A DNA stretch of 36,085 nucleotides from a virus, in the IMG/VR virus record IMGVR_UViG_3300044701_005655, positions 1 through 36,085 of that record, one strand, 5' to 3'. Within the stretch, counting starts at the first letter, position 1. Each line of letters opens with the position of its first letter. Position numbers and translations under genes: made by a program. The notes below the pieces were generated by a model. It saw nothing but the letters and a program-made list of their open reading frames with translations, searched no databases and was not told the DNA's origin. Below, piece by piece: positions 1 to 6,946 of the stretch.

Positions 1-320
1 TGCTAGCCGTCAGCAGAAAAGACAATCACGGTGATCTGGGTTTGCCTGGCGGCAAGATTGAGCCCGGAGAGACTCCGACTACCGCTGCATGCCGAGAGGC
101 AGTGGAAGAGCTTGGTGTGCCAGTATGTAACCCGATGCTAGCTGGAATCGCAACAGTGGGCGGCATTGCTGTGTTTATCTATAGGGCCGACCTAATTGGT
201 AGCGTTGTACCTGGCATTAATGCCGAAGGCGCATGTGTCCGCTGGGTTGAGCCAGCCATTATATGCAACGGCAGCTTTGGAAAGTTTAATCGGAAATATA
301 TCCTGCCAATGCTCACCTGA
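1..320 (+). CDS. NUDIX hydrolase, 3' part (5' end outside window)
   Basis: The open frame enters from the left edge (first full codon at base 3) and ends at TGA 318-320. The visible part contains a complete NUDIX box of the form G-x5-E-x7-RE-x2-EE-x-G: it starts GGKIEPGE at bases 48-71 and ends REAVEELGV. The residues just before it (HGDLGLPGG) also fit the family. NUDIX enzymes hydrolyse nucleoside diphosphates linked to another moiety. The substrate here (dNTP, cap-like or sugar nucleotide) cannot be told. At least 105 codons are present and the N-terminus is missing. The TTG at 42 is internal to the domain and is not the start. The first copy of the dispersed hairpin cassette follows directly. 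Confidence 0.88.
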   Translation, partial: LAVSRKDNHGDLGLPGGKIEPGETPTTAACREAVEELGVPVCNPMLAGIATVGGIAVFIYRADLIGSVVPGINAEGACVRWVEPAIICNGSFGKFNRKYILPMLT

Positions 321-323
321 TGT

Positions 324-382
324 GCCCGGCCGGGCCTAAAGCCCGGCCCCGCCGATCCTGTAGGGCGTCGCCCACCACGGAG
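324..382 (+). repeat. Dispersed hairpin cassette, copy 1
   Basis: Copy 1 of six. A perfect 8-bp stem GGCCGGGC/GCCCGGCC encloses the loop CTAAA. Thirteen nt after the loop comes GATCCTG, then a second small stem GGGC/GCCC at 362-372. The copy ends in CGGAG (378-382), which is the SD of the AAA+ gene starting at 390. It fills the gap between the NUDIX stop and that start. No U-run follows, so it does not look like a classical rho-independent terminator. Confidence 0.85.
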
Positions 383-389
383 TTTAAAA

Positions 390-1664
390 ATGCTTACTGA
401 AAAGCTGCTAGATGATTGGATTCGCACGTCTCAGAATGTGCTCCTGGTTGGAGCGCATGGCATTGGCAAGACAGAGCAGGTACTTGCTGCAATGAAGAGG
501 AACGGTATTAAGTATGCCTACTTCTCTGCATCAACAATGGATCCGTTTGTCGACTTCGTTGGCGTGCCACGAGTCGTCGAGGATACATCTGGGCGCTGGC
601 TTGATTTTGTGCGCCCCAAGATTTTTGCAAACAATGATATTCAGGTAATCATTGTTGACGAATTTAATCGTGCTCCCAAGAAGGTGCGAAACGCCCTGAT
701 GGAAGCTATCCAGTTTAAGTCGATCAATGGTGTGCCGATGCCAAATCTAAAGATGATTTGGGCGATGGTAAATCCTCATGATGACGAGGACACGTATGAC
801 GTTGATCGCCTAGACCCTGCGCAAGAAGATCGCTTCCAGATCAAGGTGGTCTTGCCGAATGGCCCGTCTCTTAAATACTTCAAAGACAACTACGGCGTAC
901 TGGGCGAGATCGCACACCGCTGGTGGAATAAGATTGACGAGAAGCTGCGCAAGCGCGGGATTGTATCTCCGCGCCGTCTAGAGTATACTCTTCAGGCATA
1001 TCAGGCTGGACTGGATATTGACTATGTTCTTCCAAAAGAAGTAAATGTAAAAGATCTCAAGACCGAGCTGAATAAGTCGGGTCTTATGTCACGCCTGCCT
1101 GTGCTCAAGAAGCTGAATGCAGACGACCTGCGCAAAGAGATCCAGGGCAATGGCAATCTGCGCGATCTTGTCATGGGAGAGATCCTGGAGAGCAAGTTTC
1201 CAGTAGAGCTTATTGCTGCGATGAGCGATGAAGAGATCGTGAATAAGTGCGGCAAGGCTGGCGTGCGTACATTTATCTGCGAGCGGATTGCAGATGGCGA
1301 TTCCCGCTTCACCTCTATGGCCGAGGGCGTTGCCAAGACGCCTCCAAGCAAGACAAGCGACAAGGAGCTTGCCGAGGCAATCAAAGCCTTTGCTGGTGCG
1401 CTTGAAAAGGCAAAGCTTGCCCGGCAGCGCAAGATCACGGCAGAAGCGCGAAAGCAAAATGCAGGTGCCGAGGTACTCAAGCGAGCTCTCGGCGCGCTTT
1501 TCCAGCCGACGATTTCAAGGGACGAGATCGTTGCCCTGCTTGAGCCTAACAAGCAGGATATTTCTTCAGACCCTGTTATGAAAGACCTTGTTCTTCGTGC
1601 AACACAAGTCGCCATTAATCGTGAGACGATTAGCGACGTTGCGCGTTCACTTAAGTTGATTTGA
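390..1664 (+). CDS. MoxR-like AAA+ ATPase
   Basis: 424 aa. AAA+ motifs: Walker A GAHGIGKT (residues 21-28), Walker B VIIVDE (86-91) followed by FNRAP as in MoxR/AAA_5 proteins, a sensor-1 Asn in MVNP (about 128), and an ED-RF arginine-finger segment at about 146-149. The C-terminal half is helical and charged, with no domain I recognise. ATG 390 has SD GGAG seven bases upstream, provided by repeat copy 1. MoxR ATPases typically work with a VWA-domain protein encoded next door, and the next gene (8 bases downstream) is exactly that. Inferred role: ATP-driven remodelling of a phage or host complex with this partner. The substrate is unknown. Confidence 0.85.
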   Translation: MLTEKLLDDWIRTSQNVLLVGAHGIGKTEQVLAAMKRNGIKYAYFSASTMDPFVDFVGVPRVVEDTSGRWLDFVRPKIFANNDIQVIIVDEFNRAPKKVRNALMEAIQFKSINGVPMPNLKMIWAMVNPHDDEDTYDVDRLDPAQEDRFQIKVVLPNGPSLKYFKDNYGVLGEIAHRWWNKIDEKLRKRGIVSPRRLEYTLQAYQAGLDIDYVLPKEVNVKDLKTELNKSGLMSRLPVLKKLNADDLRKEIQGNGNLRDLVMGEILESKFPVELIAAMSDEEIVNKCGKAGVRTFICERIADGDSRFTSMAEGVAKTPPSKTSDKELAEAIKAFAGALEKAKLARQRKITAEARKQNAGAEVLKRALGALFQPTISRDEIVALLEPNKQDISSDPVMKDLVLRATQVAINRETISDVARSLKLI

Positions 1665-1671
1665 GGTAGGC

Positions 1672-2982
1672 ATGTCTGTGGACCAAGCTGTATTTTCTGA
1701 CGAGGAGTGGAGCAGCCTTTCAAAGCGGCTGGAAGACTTCCACTCCGTATTCTCAAAATTTTGGTCCATGGGCAAGCCGAGCCTGACGCACGATATTCCA
1801 ACTTGCGCCGTTGCATTTGATGCAGCAGGCCAGCAGATCATGTGGTCCGTAAATCCAGATTTTTGGAATACTCTTTCTGATGACGGCAAGCTATTTGCAA
1901 TTGCACACGAGTGCATGCATGTTATCTTTAGTCATGGTGTACGCAGCACCGAAATGCTTAAGAAAGTAGATCCGCAGGTAATTAACGTTGCCATGGACAT
2001 TGCCGTGAACTCCCACCTGGAGAGTCATTATGGCTTTGATCGCAATGCCGTGCAGCCAGAGGGCGTACGATATATTTGGCTAGATGAGGTGTTGCCTGGC
2101 GAACAGCCAGGTCGCTCATTTGAGTATTATGTAGATGCCCTGCTTAAAGACAATCCGAAATGCCGCTCTAAGGCGCCCGGAGGCAGCGGGACGCCTAGTA
2201 CTGTAGATGATCACAGCGGCCTGGGCGATTTTACGGGCGGCGATCTGGCAGACATGCTCAAGCGAACGCTTGACTCTGGCACCACAGAAGATGTCGCGGA
2301 GATGGCGCAGGACGACGCCAATGATGATATGAAGAAGCGCGCTGCTTCAGCTGGCAAAGGCCTTAAGCCGGGGACTAGTCCAGGCAATACGGTCCTTGAA
2401 ATCGCTTCGGCTAAGTATCTGCGTCGCAAGCCAAAGTGGGAGACTGTTGTCAAGAAGTGGTCTCTGCGCGCTATTGAAGAGTATGCCGAGGTCTCAAGCT
2501 GGACTGTGCCATCGCGGCGCATGGACCCTAATATGATGGGCGAGTGTATCCTCCCTGCCCCCGGAGAACAGGAAGGCGAAGGCAAGAGCAGGATCAGGGT
2601 TTCTTTTTTCTTGGATACCAGCGGCAGCTGCATTAGCTACGCTACGCGATTCTTTCGTGCTGCTGGCACACTAGATCCGCGAAAGTTTGAAATCAAGTTG
2701 TATTGTTTCGATACGCGCGTGTACGATACTGATCTCAAAAGCGCAAAGGTTTATGGCGGCGGCGGGACCAGTTTCAGTATCATAGAAAAGCGCATTCAAA
2801 AAGAGATGAGCGAAAAGGAAACCGCATACCCAGACGCCGTATGGATACTTAGTGATGGCTGGGGAGACGACGTTCGCCCCGAGAAGCCAAAGCGTTGGCA
2901 CTGGTTTCTTACTGAGGGTGGCACACGCGATTGCGGCATTCATCCCGAGTCAAACGTTTATAGTCTAAAGAACTTCGAGTAA
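1672..2982 (+). CDS. VWA-like / putative metallopeptidase partner of MoxR
   Basis: 436 aa. An N-terminal HExxH zinc-peptidase-like motif is visible (AHECMHVIFSH, HECMH at 79-83), with NVAMDIAVN downstream. A charged, low-complexity linker (about 165-235) follows. The C-terminal VWA-like domain carries a MIDAS motif DTSGS (about 315-319) and later GGGGTSF and LSDGWGDD. This order matches the 'predicted metallopeptidase + VWA-like' (DUF2201-type) proteins that pair with MoxR ATPases. SD GAGGTAGG lies before ATG 1672. Whether the peptidase motif is active cannot be judged. With the upstream ATPase it forms a two-gene MoxR/VWA unit, probably translated together. Confidence 0.8.
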   Translation: MSVDQAVFSDEEWSSLSKRLEDFHSVFSKFWSMGKPSLTHDIPTCAVAFDAAGQQIMWSVNPDFWNTLSDDGKLFAIAHECMHVIFSHGVRSTEMLKKVDPQVINVAMDIAVNSHLESHYGFDRNAVQPEGVRYIWLDEVLPGEQPGRSFEYYVDALLKDNPKCRSKAPGGSGTPSTVDDHSGLGDFTGGDLADMLKRTLDSGTTEDVAEMAQDDANDDMKKRAASAGKGLKPGTSPGNTVLEIASAKYLRRKPKWETVVKKWSLRAIEEYAEVSSWTVPSRRMDPNMMGECILPAPGEQEGEGKSRIRVSFFLDTSGSCISYATRFFRAAGTLDPRKFEIKLYCFDTRVYDTDLKSAKVYGGGGTSFSIIEKRIQKEMSEKETAYPDAVWILSDGWGDDVRPEKPKRWHWFLTEGGTRDCGIHPESNVYSLKNFE

Positions 2983-2985
2983 AGC

Positions 2986-3729
2986 ATGACCTGGAGTCAA
3001 GAAGCAGAGGGCGCAGACTGTAGGATTTTCAGCAGCAGCTTTGTGGCCAGGTTTGATGGCAAAGGCTTCTCAGGGCTAGTACGAAATCCGCGGTTCTCTC
3101 AGCCTTTTGATAAAAGCATATGCAGCGGTATGCACGCAGCAGCCGAGTGCATAATAAAGAACCTCACGCCCGACTTCATTTACCAGGTATCTGATGAGAT
3201 AAGCGCCTTTTTTATAGCAAGGCCCGAGGCTGGCTCGCAGCTGCCTTTCGGAGGAAAAGAGGCAAAGATATGCAGCATAGGCGCATCGGCCGCCGGAACT
3301 GCATTCTCTTTATCTATTGGCGGGCCAGCGCTATTTGATGGCAGAGCGTTTGAATGTTCTGTCGAGCAGATGCCGGACTATCTAGCCTCCCGCCTTAAAT
3401 CAGGCTTTAAAAATAGCGTTAGTCAGTTGGCAGGCGAGCACTTCTCTGCCCGAGCGCTGCATGGCAAAAAAAGCGCGGATAAGATAGAGATGCTGCTCGG
3501 CATCGGCATAGACTATAATTCGATGCCAGAAGACTTTAAATTTGGCAGGATTTGGTTCAAGGAGCGGCAGCAGGTATGGAGCGAGCATGCCGGAATGGAA
3601 ATATCTCGCAGCCGCTGGAACAGCGCGGCTCTGTGCTCGCAGCTTAGCTTGCTTGCTTTTTCTGAACTAAAAAGAACAATTTCTGAGACAGGGGCGGGCC
3701 GGCCTAAAGCCGGTGCCGCCCGATCCTGA
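2986..3729 (+). CDS. Thg1-like 3'-5' nucleotidyltransferase (tRNA-His guanylyltransferase family)
   Basis: 247 aa. Thg1 hallmarks: the metal-binding segment ARFDGKGFSG (D24, G25), the second acidic pair in YQVSDEISAFF (D70, E71), then FDGRAFEC and a MPDYLASRLKSGFKNS segment corresponding to the FDAR...DYF-WRQ-D--RN region of the family. Further on, KSADKIEMLLGIGIDYNSMP matches the DKNELLF--GINYN--P region. Thg1 enzymes add G to tRNA-His 5' ends, and Thg1-like proteins repair truncated tRNA 5' ends in the reverse direction. The last ~14 residues (Gly/Ala/Arg-rich) are encoded by repeat copy 2 and are probably not part of the ancestral protein. The gene starts 4 bases after the VWA gene, so it probably shares its transcript. 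Confidence 0.8.
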   Translation: MTWSQEAEGADCRIFSSSFVARFDGKGFSGLVRNPRFSQPFDKSICSGMHAAAECIIKNLTPDFIYQVSDEISAFFIARPEAGSQLPFGGKEAKICSIGASAAGTAFSLSIGGPALFDGRAFECSVEQMPDYLASRLKSGFKNSVSQLAGEHFSARALHGKKSADKIEMLLGIGIDYNSMPEDFKFGRIWFKERQQVWSEHAGMEISRSRWNSAALCSQLSLLAFSELKRTISETGAGRPKAGAARS

Positions 3730-3760
3730 ACGACGAGCGGCGGGGCCAGCCGCTCGGGAT
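3689..3760 (+). repeat. Dispersed hairpin cassette, copy 2 (contains upstream stop)
   Basis: Stem GGGCGG/CCGCCC continues through a small bulge into CCGGC/GCCGG with the loop CTAAA. GATCCTGAACG follows 13 nt after the loop. A second, strong stem CGAGCGGC/GCCGCTCG (about 3734-3756) is framed by ATCC and GGAT, which can pair. The stop codon of the Thg1-like gene (TGA 3727-3729) lies inside the cassette. GGGATTGC after the second stem recurs in copy 5. Confidence 0.85.
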
Positions 3761-3815
3761 TGCTAAGCAATTCTGCCGCAGCAGTCTGCATCTGGTCATG
3801 TTAAATAGGTATAAA

Positions 3816-3989
3816 ATGAAGACATCGTATCTTCGCGGTATGCAGTTTCACGAACTTAAGCGACTAGAGAAGGAGCTTTTTGCAGAGCTCCGCAACGCTG
3901 AGCCTGACAGTGTCCCAGCCATCCAGCGCGATATTGCCTGGGCGCAGAAGGCACTTCAGGAGAAGCTTGAAGACGTAAAGCGCACCTGA
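3816..3989 (+). CDS. Small hypothetical protein
   Basis: 57 aa, beginning MKTSYLRGMQFHELKRLEKE. It is highly charged and predicted helical, with heptad-like Leu/Glu spacing (a possible short coiled coil). ATG 3816 is preceded by TAGGTATAAA, giving a weak AGG SD. An in-frame ATG at 3798 would add six residues but has a poorer SD. It lies downstream of repeat copy 2 and directly before the long hairpin at 3991-4054. Function not recognised. Confidence 0.6.
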   Translation: MKTSYLRGMQFHELKRLEKELFAELRNAEPDSVPAIQRDIAWAQKALQEKLEDVKRT

Positions 3990-3990
3990 G

Positions 3991-4054
3991 TGCACAAGAG
4001 GCAGCTGCACGGCGCGCCTGTTTGAGCTGCGAAGTGCAGCTGCCTCTTGTTGCA
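3991..4054. other. Long perfect inverted repeat (16-20 bp stem)
   Basis: CAAGAGGCAGCTGCAC (3995-4010) and GTGCAGCTGCCTCTTG (4034-4049) are exact reverse complements separated by 23 nt. The flanking TGCA on each side extends the stem to about 20 bp with one bulged A. It starts two bases after the upstream stop. No T-run follows the right arm (TTGTTGCAT), so a simple rho-independent terminator is not obvious. Possible roles are a transcript-processing (RNase III) site, an mRNA-stabilising 3' end, or a protein-binding site. The loop contains the palindrome GGCGCGCC. Confidence 0.8.
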
Positions 4055-4245
4055 TATTGCATATACTGACGGACACCGGTCTTACTGCCCTGGTCTTAAT
4101 TTAAAAACAGGATTCGTTTTGAGATACCGATTTACCAGAGTCCGTACAACGCTATGGGTTGCCGTTATAAAGAGTTTTGCACCAAAGAGGATCTTTCCTC
4201 CGGTGGTGTTTCTGGGTAAAGAAAAGAAGAATAGGTTGAAGGAAA
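4055..4245. other. Non-coding stretch
   Basis: I see no convincing gene here on either strand. The + strand has a weak hairpin (CACC...GAGG / CCTC...GGTG around 4180-4210) and A/T-rich patches, but no promoter with good -35 and -10 spacing. A frame opened by a TTG inside the hairpin runs through the region to 4289. It lacks an SD and collides with the better-supported small gene at 4246. Together with the hairpin this may be a leader or an untranslated processing region. Confidence 0.4.
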
Positions 4246-4410
4246 ATGAATTATCTCTTGGGAAAGATCCATCTCCTTTGCAGACATAAGCGAGAAAAGC
4301 CAGAAGATACAAGGCCTTACAAGGTTGTCCAGGTTCGCAGCAGTATCCCCAATACTAATATGTTTATTGTTGTCGCTACTAATAACCTTAAAATTCTGGG
4401 CGACAAATAA
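4246..4410 (+). CDS. Small hypothetical protein (54 aa)
   Basis: Open frame from ATG 4246 to TAA 4408-4410, immediately followed by a second TAA. The start has a strong SD (GAAGGAAA directly before ATG), which is the main reason to call it. The protein begins MNYLLGKIHLLCRHKREK, is basic in the first half (HKREKPEDTRPYK) and hydrophobic near the end (MFIVVATNNLKIL). No family recognised. The next gene starts 18 bases later with its own SD (AGGGG), consistent with co-transcription. Confidence 0.6.
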   Translation: MNYLLGKIHLLCRHKREKPEDTRPYKVVQVRSSIPNTNMFIVVATNNLKILGDK

Positions 4411-4428
4411 TAACCTTAGGGGTAAAGC

Positions 4429-5184
4429 ATGAAGGACATTCTAAATAAGCTAGCCGCGTTAGCAGACGAAGCAGATAGTGAAGGTCAGCTCGATCTTGCA
4501 AATAGCATTGACGGTCTAATCAAGACTTTCGCGGCAGAAGCCGCTGCTCCAATAACCAAAGAACTAAACGCGCCACCAGTATTTGTGCCCAACAGAGGCA
4601 TAATGTTTATTAGACAGCATGAAAAATACAAGAATCTATCTGATGAAGATAAGAAGAAATTCTTGGCCGCAAATCCTGATTTTGTTAAAAATCTAGGCCA
4701 TCTTGTTCCCCCGACAGACAAAGAAGTGGACGAAGCCTTTGGCTCAGTTGCTGAAACAAAAAGGCAACAAGATATGAGAAAGACTCCATCAGTAAAAGAG
4801 CAGCATGAGAAAGCTCGCCAGCAGATGGAGCAGATCGCAAAGCTGTATACCGATGCCGGTCGCAACGCCCCGTTTGCAGTTCCTCCTGCTGGTCGCGTAA
4901 CCGGACAGCAGATCCTAGACTTTCTGGAAAAGGCAGGAAAGGGCGGCAAGCTGAGTAGCTGGGACGATATGTTCGCGCGACTAAAAGAGATCCAGGGCGA
5001 AGCACATCTGTTTGCACTGGATATGAAGCCCGATCCATTCGGCAAGCAGGATGCGATGATTGCTAAAAACGAGGCAGCTTCCCTACCACCTGATGCAATG
5101 AAGGTACAGTTACCAGGATCTCTAGATTTTTTGCCTGGTGAAGTGACTGGCAAGGGCCCGCCAAAGCCGCCAAGAGGCATGTGA
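4429..5184 (+). CDS. Hypothetical phage protein with helical N-terminus
   Basis: 251 aa. ATG 4429 has SD AGGGG at good spacing. The N-terminal ~35 residues (MKDILNKLAALADEADSEG...) look like an amphipathic helical hairpin. The middle is rich in Lys/Glu/Gln, and the C-terminus is Pro/Gly-rich and basic (GPPKPPRGM). No enzymatic motif is visible. The mixture of helical and disordered segments could suit a structural or scaffold-like role, but that is speculation. It ends at a bidirectional terminator facing a minus-strand nuclease gene. Confidence 0.75.
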   Translation: MKDILNKLAALADEADSEGQLDLANSIDGLIKTFAAEAAAPITKELNAPPVFVPNRGIMFIRQHEKYKNLSDEDKKKFLAANPDFVKNLGHLVPPTDKEVDEAFGSVAETKRQQDMRKTPSVKEQHEKARQQMEQIAKLYTDAGRNAPFAVPPAGRVTGQQILDFLEKAGKGGKLSSWDDMFARLKEIQGEAHLFALDMKPDPFGKQDAMIAKNEAASLPPDAMKVQLPGSLDFLPGEVTGKGPPKPPRGM

Positions 5185-5209
5185 AAAAAGGCGCCCACGG
5201 CGCCTTTTT
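5185..5209. terminator. Bidirectional rho-independent terminator
   Basis: AAAAA-GGCGCC-CAC-GGCGCC-TTTTT: a 6-bp GC stem with a 3-nt loop, an A-run on the left and a T-run on the right, so it works in both directions. It lies exactly between the convergent stops of the + gene (TGA 5182-5184) and the minus-strand endonuclease (stop 5209-5211). Confidence 0.9.
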
Positions 5210-5856
5210 CATTTCTCAAGCAATTTATTAAGAAGGGTATTTACCTGCGGGCGATATGCTTCGAGCGCCCTGTTTCCTCGCAACTGGCTGGCATTTAGCA
5301 CATATAGCTTGATGCCAGCCTCTTTTGCCATACGCGCCTTGCGAGCATCATTGCGCAAGGTCTTTATAAATTTGCTCCAGTCGCCCCGTACCGGGTAATA
5401 GTGATAGGCGCCGTGGATTTCGATGCCAAGCTTAAGCTGCGGGAAGTAAATATCTATCTCGGCGCCTATCGCACTGTTATCGCCAAAAACTACATCTAGT
5501 TGCGGGAACTCGGCTTTAATGAATTCCTCTAGTTGGTTTTCAAGTATCGAACGAGTATTGAACTTCTTGCCAACGTAGTTTGACCATATGGTTCCACACT
5601 CTGGTGAGCAGAAAATGTTCCCGCTCTTCGACTTGCGATGTTCAGATAACAGGCGAGTTACAGGCTTCTTGCAGATCTTGCACGGCATTGTGATGCGGCG
5701 CTGGTAATTTAGAACCCTGCAAGCCCGCGAGCAAAACAGCTTTTTAGTAAGGCCATTCTTTAGCTTCCAAATAGCAGAATGACGAGGCACAAATACCATG
5801 TGACACTGAGCGCACTCTTGAGCTTCCGCAGCTGATTTAAACAGCACAAAATCCAT
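5209..5856 (-). CDS. Zinc-finger PD-(D/E)XK endonuclease, probable free-standing homing endonuclease
   Basis: 215 aa from the ATG at 5856 (reverse strand), preceded by GGAAAG. A longer in-frame form would start 12 residues upstream but has a weaker context. N-terminal half: two Cys4 treble-clef-like fingers, CAQC...FCSRAC and CKIC...FCSPEC. C-terminal half: a nuclease-like core with E at LENQLEEFI, then GAEIDIYFPQLKLGIEIHG (acidic D, then E-I-H) and AYHYYP. This resembles Vsr/EDxHD-type nucleases found as mobile genes in phages. It is the only minus-strand gene in 13 kb, has its own terminator and sits between unrelated + genes, as expected for a selfish insertion. No intron is visible around it. 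Confidence 0.75.
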   Translation of the reverse strand: MDFVLFKSAAEAQECAQCHMVFVPRHSAIWKLKNGLTKKLFCSRACRVLNYQRRITMPCKICKKPVTRLLSEHRKSKSGNIFCSPECGTIWSNYVGKKFNTRSILENQLEEFIKAEFPQLDVVFGDNSAIGAEIDIYFPQLKLGIEIHGAYHYYPVRGDWSKFIKTLRNDARKARMAKEAGIKLYVLNASQLRGNRALEAYRPQVNTLLNKLLEK

Positions 5857-5911
5857 ACGTTCTTTCCAGTTTATTGCTAGCCTAACCCTCAACTCTTACC
5901 CCGGACAAACC

Positions 5912-6616
5912 GTGAGCAAGTACACTTCCAATATCCTGAATATCCTCGACAATGGCGAACTTCCAAGCGGACTGCGTGCCTCTAGCCCTGCCAAGATTTC
6001 GCTAAAGAAGAATAATGCTTTTGCCATCCCAGCCGGTAAGGCTTTTGCCTGCATCGGAGAAACAGAGGTTTGCGCCAGCAAGTGCTATGCCAAGAAGGGC
6101 AACCATACCTGGCCGGCAGTCCAGAACCTGCTTGCTAAGAACTGGGCGCTGCTTAAGCACTTCGAGAGCAAGCAGGATACGGAAGGCGCCGTACAGGCCC
6201 TGCTGGCAATCATTCCCGAGAAGCAGGAACTTTTCCGAATCCACGAGTCAGGGGATTTCTTCTCGCAATGGTATGTCGATGTCTGGGCCGAAGCAATTGC
6301 CGCCCGCCCAAATACGCGCTTCTGGTTCTATACTCGCTCGTTCAATCTCAACTTTGAGAACATGAAAACGCTACCGAATGTCACCTGCTGGGCAAGCACT
6401 GATTCGGCAAACACAGAGGCTGCAACGGCTTTCGTGTCTAACCACTCTTTCTTCCGGCATGCTTACGGCCCGATCAACAAAGCCGACGACAAGCCAGATA
6501 ATTCTTTCTTCTGTCCAGCAACAGTTGGCAAGCTGGAGACCGCCGGTGCATGCGAGAAGTGCAGGCTTTGCACTGACAATCGAACAACACGGCACGTAGC
6601 ATTCCGAGCTCACTGA
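5912..6616 (+). CDS. GP88-like phage protein (Cys-rich)
   Basis: 234 aa from GTG 5912 (GGAC about 7 bases upstream). It matches my memory of the phage 'gene product 88' family: an N-terminal Cys cluster C-x6-C-x3-CYAKKGN, the central block RIHESGDFFSQWYVDVW and RFWFYTRSF, and a C-terminal FCPAT...C-x2-C-x2-C cluster (ACEKCRLC). Several conserved Cys suggest metal or Fe-S binding. The biochemical role of the family is not established. It starts 55 bases from the divergent endonuclease gene and is followed without a gap by the next gene. Confidence 0.75.
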   Translation: MSKYTSNILNILDNGELPSGLRASSPAKISLKKNNAFAIPAGKAFACIGETEVCASKCYAKKGNHTWPAVQNLLAKNWALLKHFESKQDTEGAVQALLAIIPEKQELFRIHESGDFFSQWYVDVWAEAIAARPNTRFWFYTRSFNLNFENMKTLPNVTCWASTDSANTEAATAFVSNHSFFRHAYGPINKADDKPDNSFFCPATVGKLETAGACEKCRLCTDNRTTRHVAFRAH

Positions 6617-6943
6617 ATGAAGCTATGGACAGTAGCTCTGCTTGATAAAGTTACACAAGAGTGCGGCGCGCCGCCATCGAGACTAAATGTATCACTAGAT
6701 CCGCGCCGCGTGCGCGAAGCGGTAGTTTGGTTCAATGATGACGGCAGCCCATATGCAAAATATTACCCGGCCCTCCGTAAACTAAAGAAATACGGCGAAG
6801 CCTTTACCAGCGAAACGCTATTTTATGACTGCGGCGGCGTAGCACAAATAACTTCAATCACCCCTGGCACGATGACGACCGAGTGTTTTGATCGTGCCGG
6901 AAATCCTGTAGACTTTGTAGATTTTAATGAACTGAGGAATTGA
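6617..6943 (+). CDS. Hypothetical protein
   Basis: 108 aa, ATG directly after the GP88-like stop (6616). It begins MKLWTVALLDKVTQ and contains a Gly/aromatic-rich middle (VVWFNDDGSPYAKYY). No motif I recognise. Its 3' end carries GAGGA, the SD for the rIIA-like gene 4 bases downstream, so the two are probably translationally linked. Confidence 0.75.
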   Translation: MKLWTVALLDKVTQECGAPPSRLNVSLDPRRVREAVVWFNDDGSPYAKYYPALRKLKKYGEAFTSETLFYDCGGVAQITSITPGTMTTECFDRAGNPVDFVDFNELRN

Positions 6944-6946
6944 CAA

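Noticed and set aside
324-382. Dispersed cassette as an ordinary rho-independent terminator
   Set aside because: Copies 1, 3, 5 and 6 have no T-run after the stem and contain the next gene's SD. Only copy 4 is followed by TTTTTT.
1022-1816. 264-codon minus-strand frame across the MoxR and VWA genes
   Set aside because: Both + genes have unmistakable domain motifs; the minus frame is Ser/Arg/Leu-rich shadow sequence.
4047-4289. 80-codon + strand frame opened by a TTG inside the long hairpin
   Set aside because: No SD, the start lies within a 20-bp stem, and the composition is unconvincing. The ATG at 4246 with a strong SD in another frame fits better.
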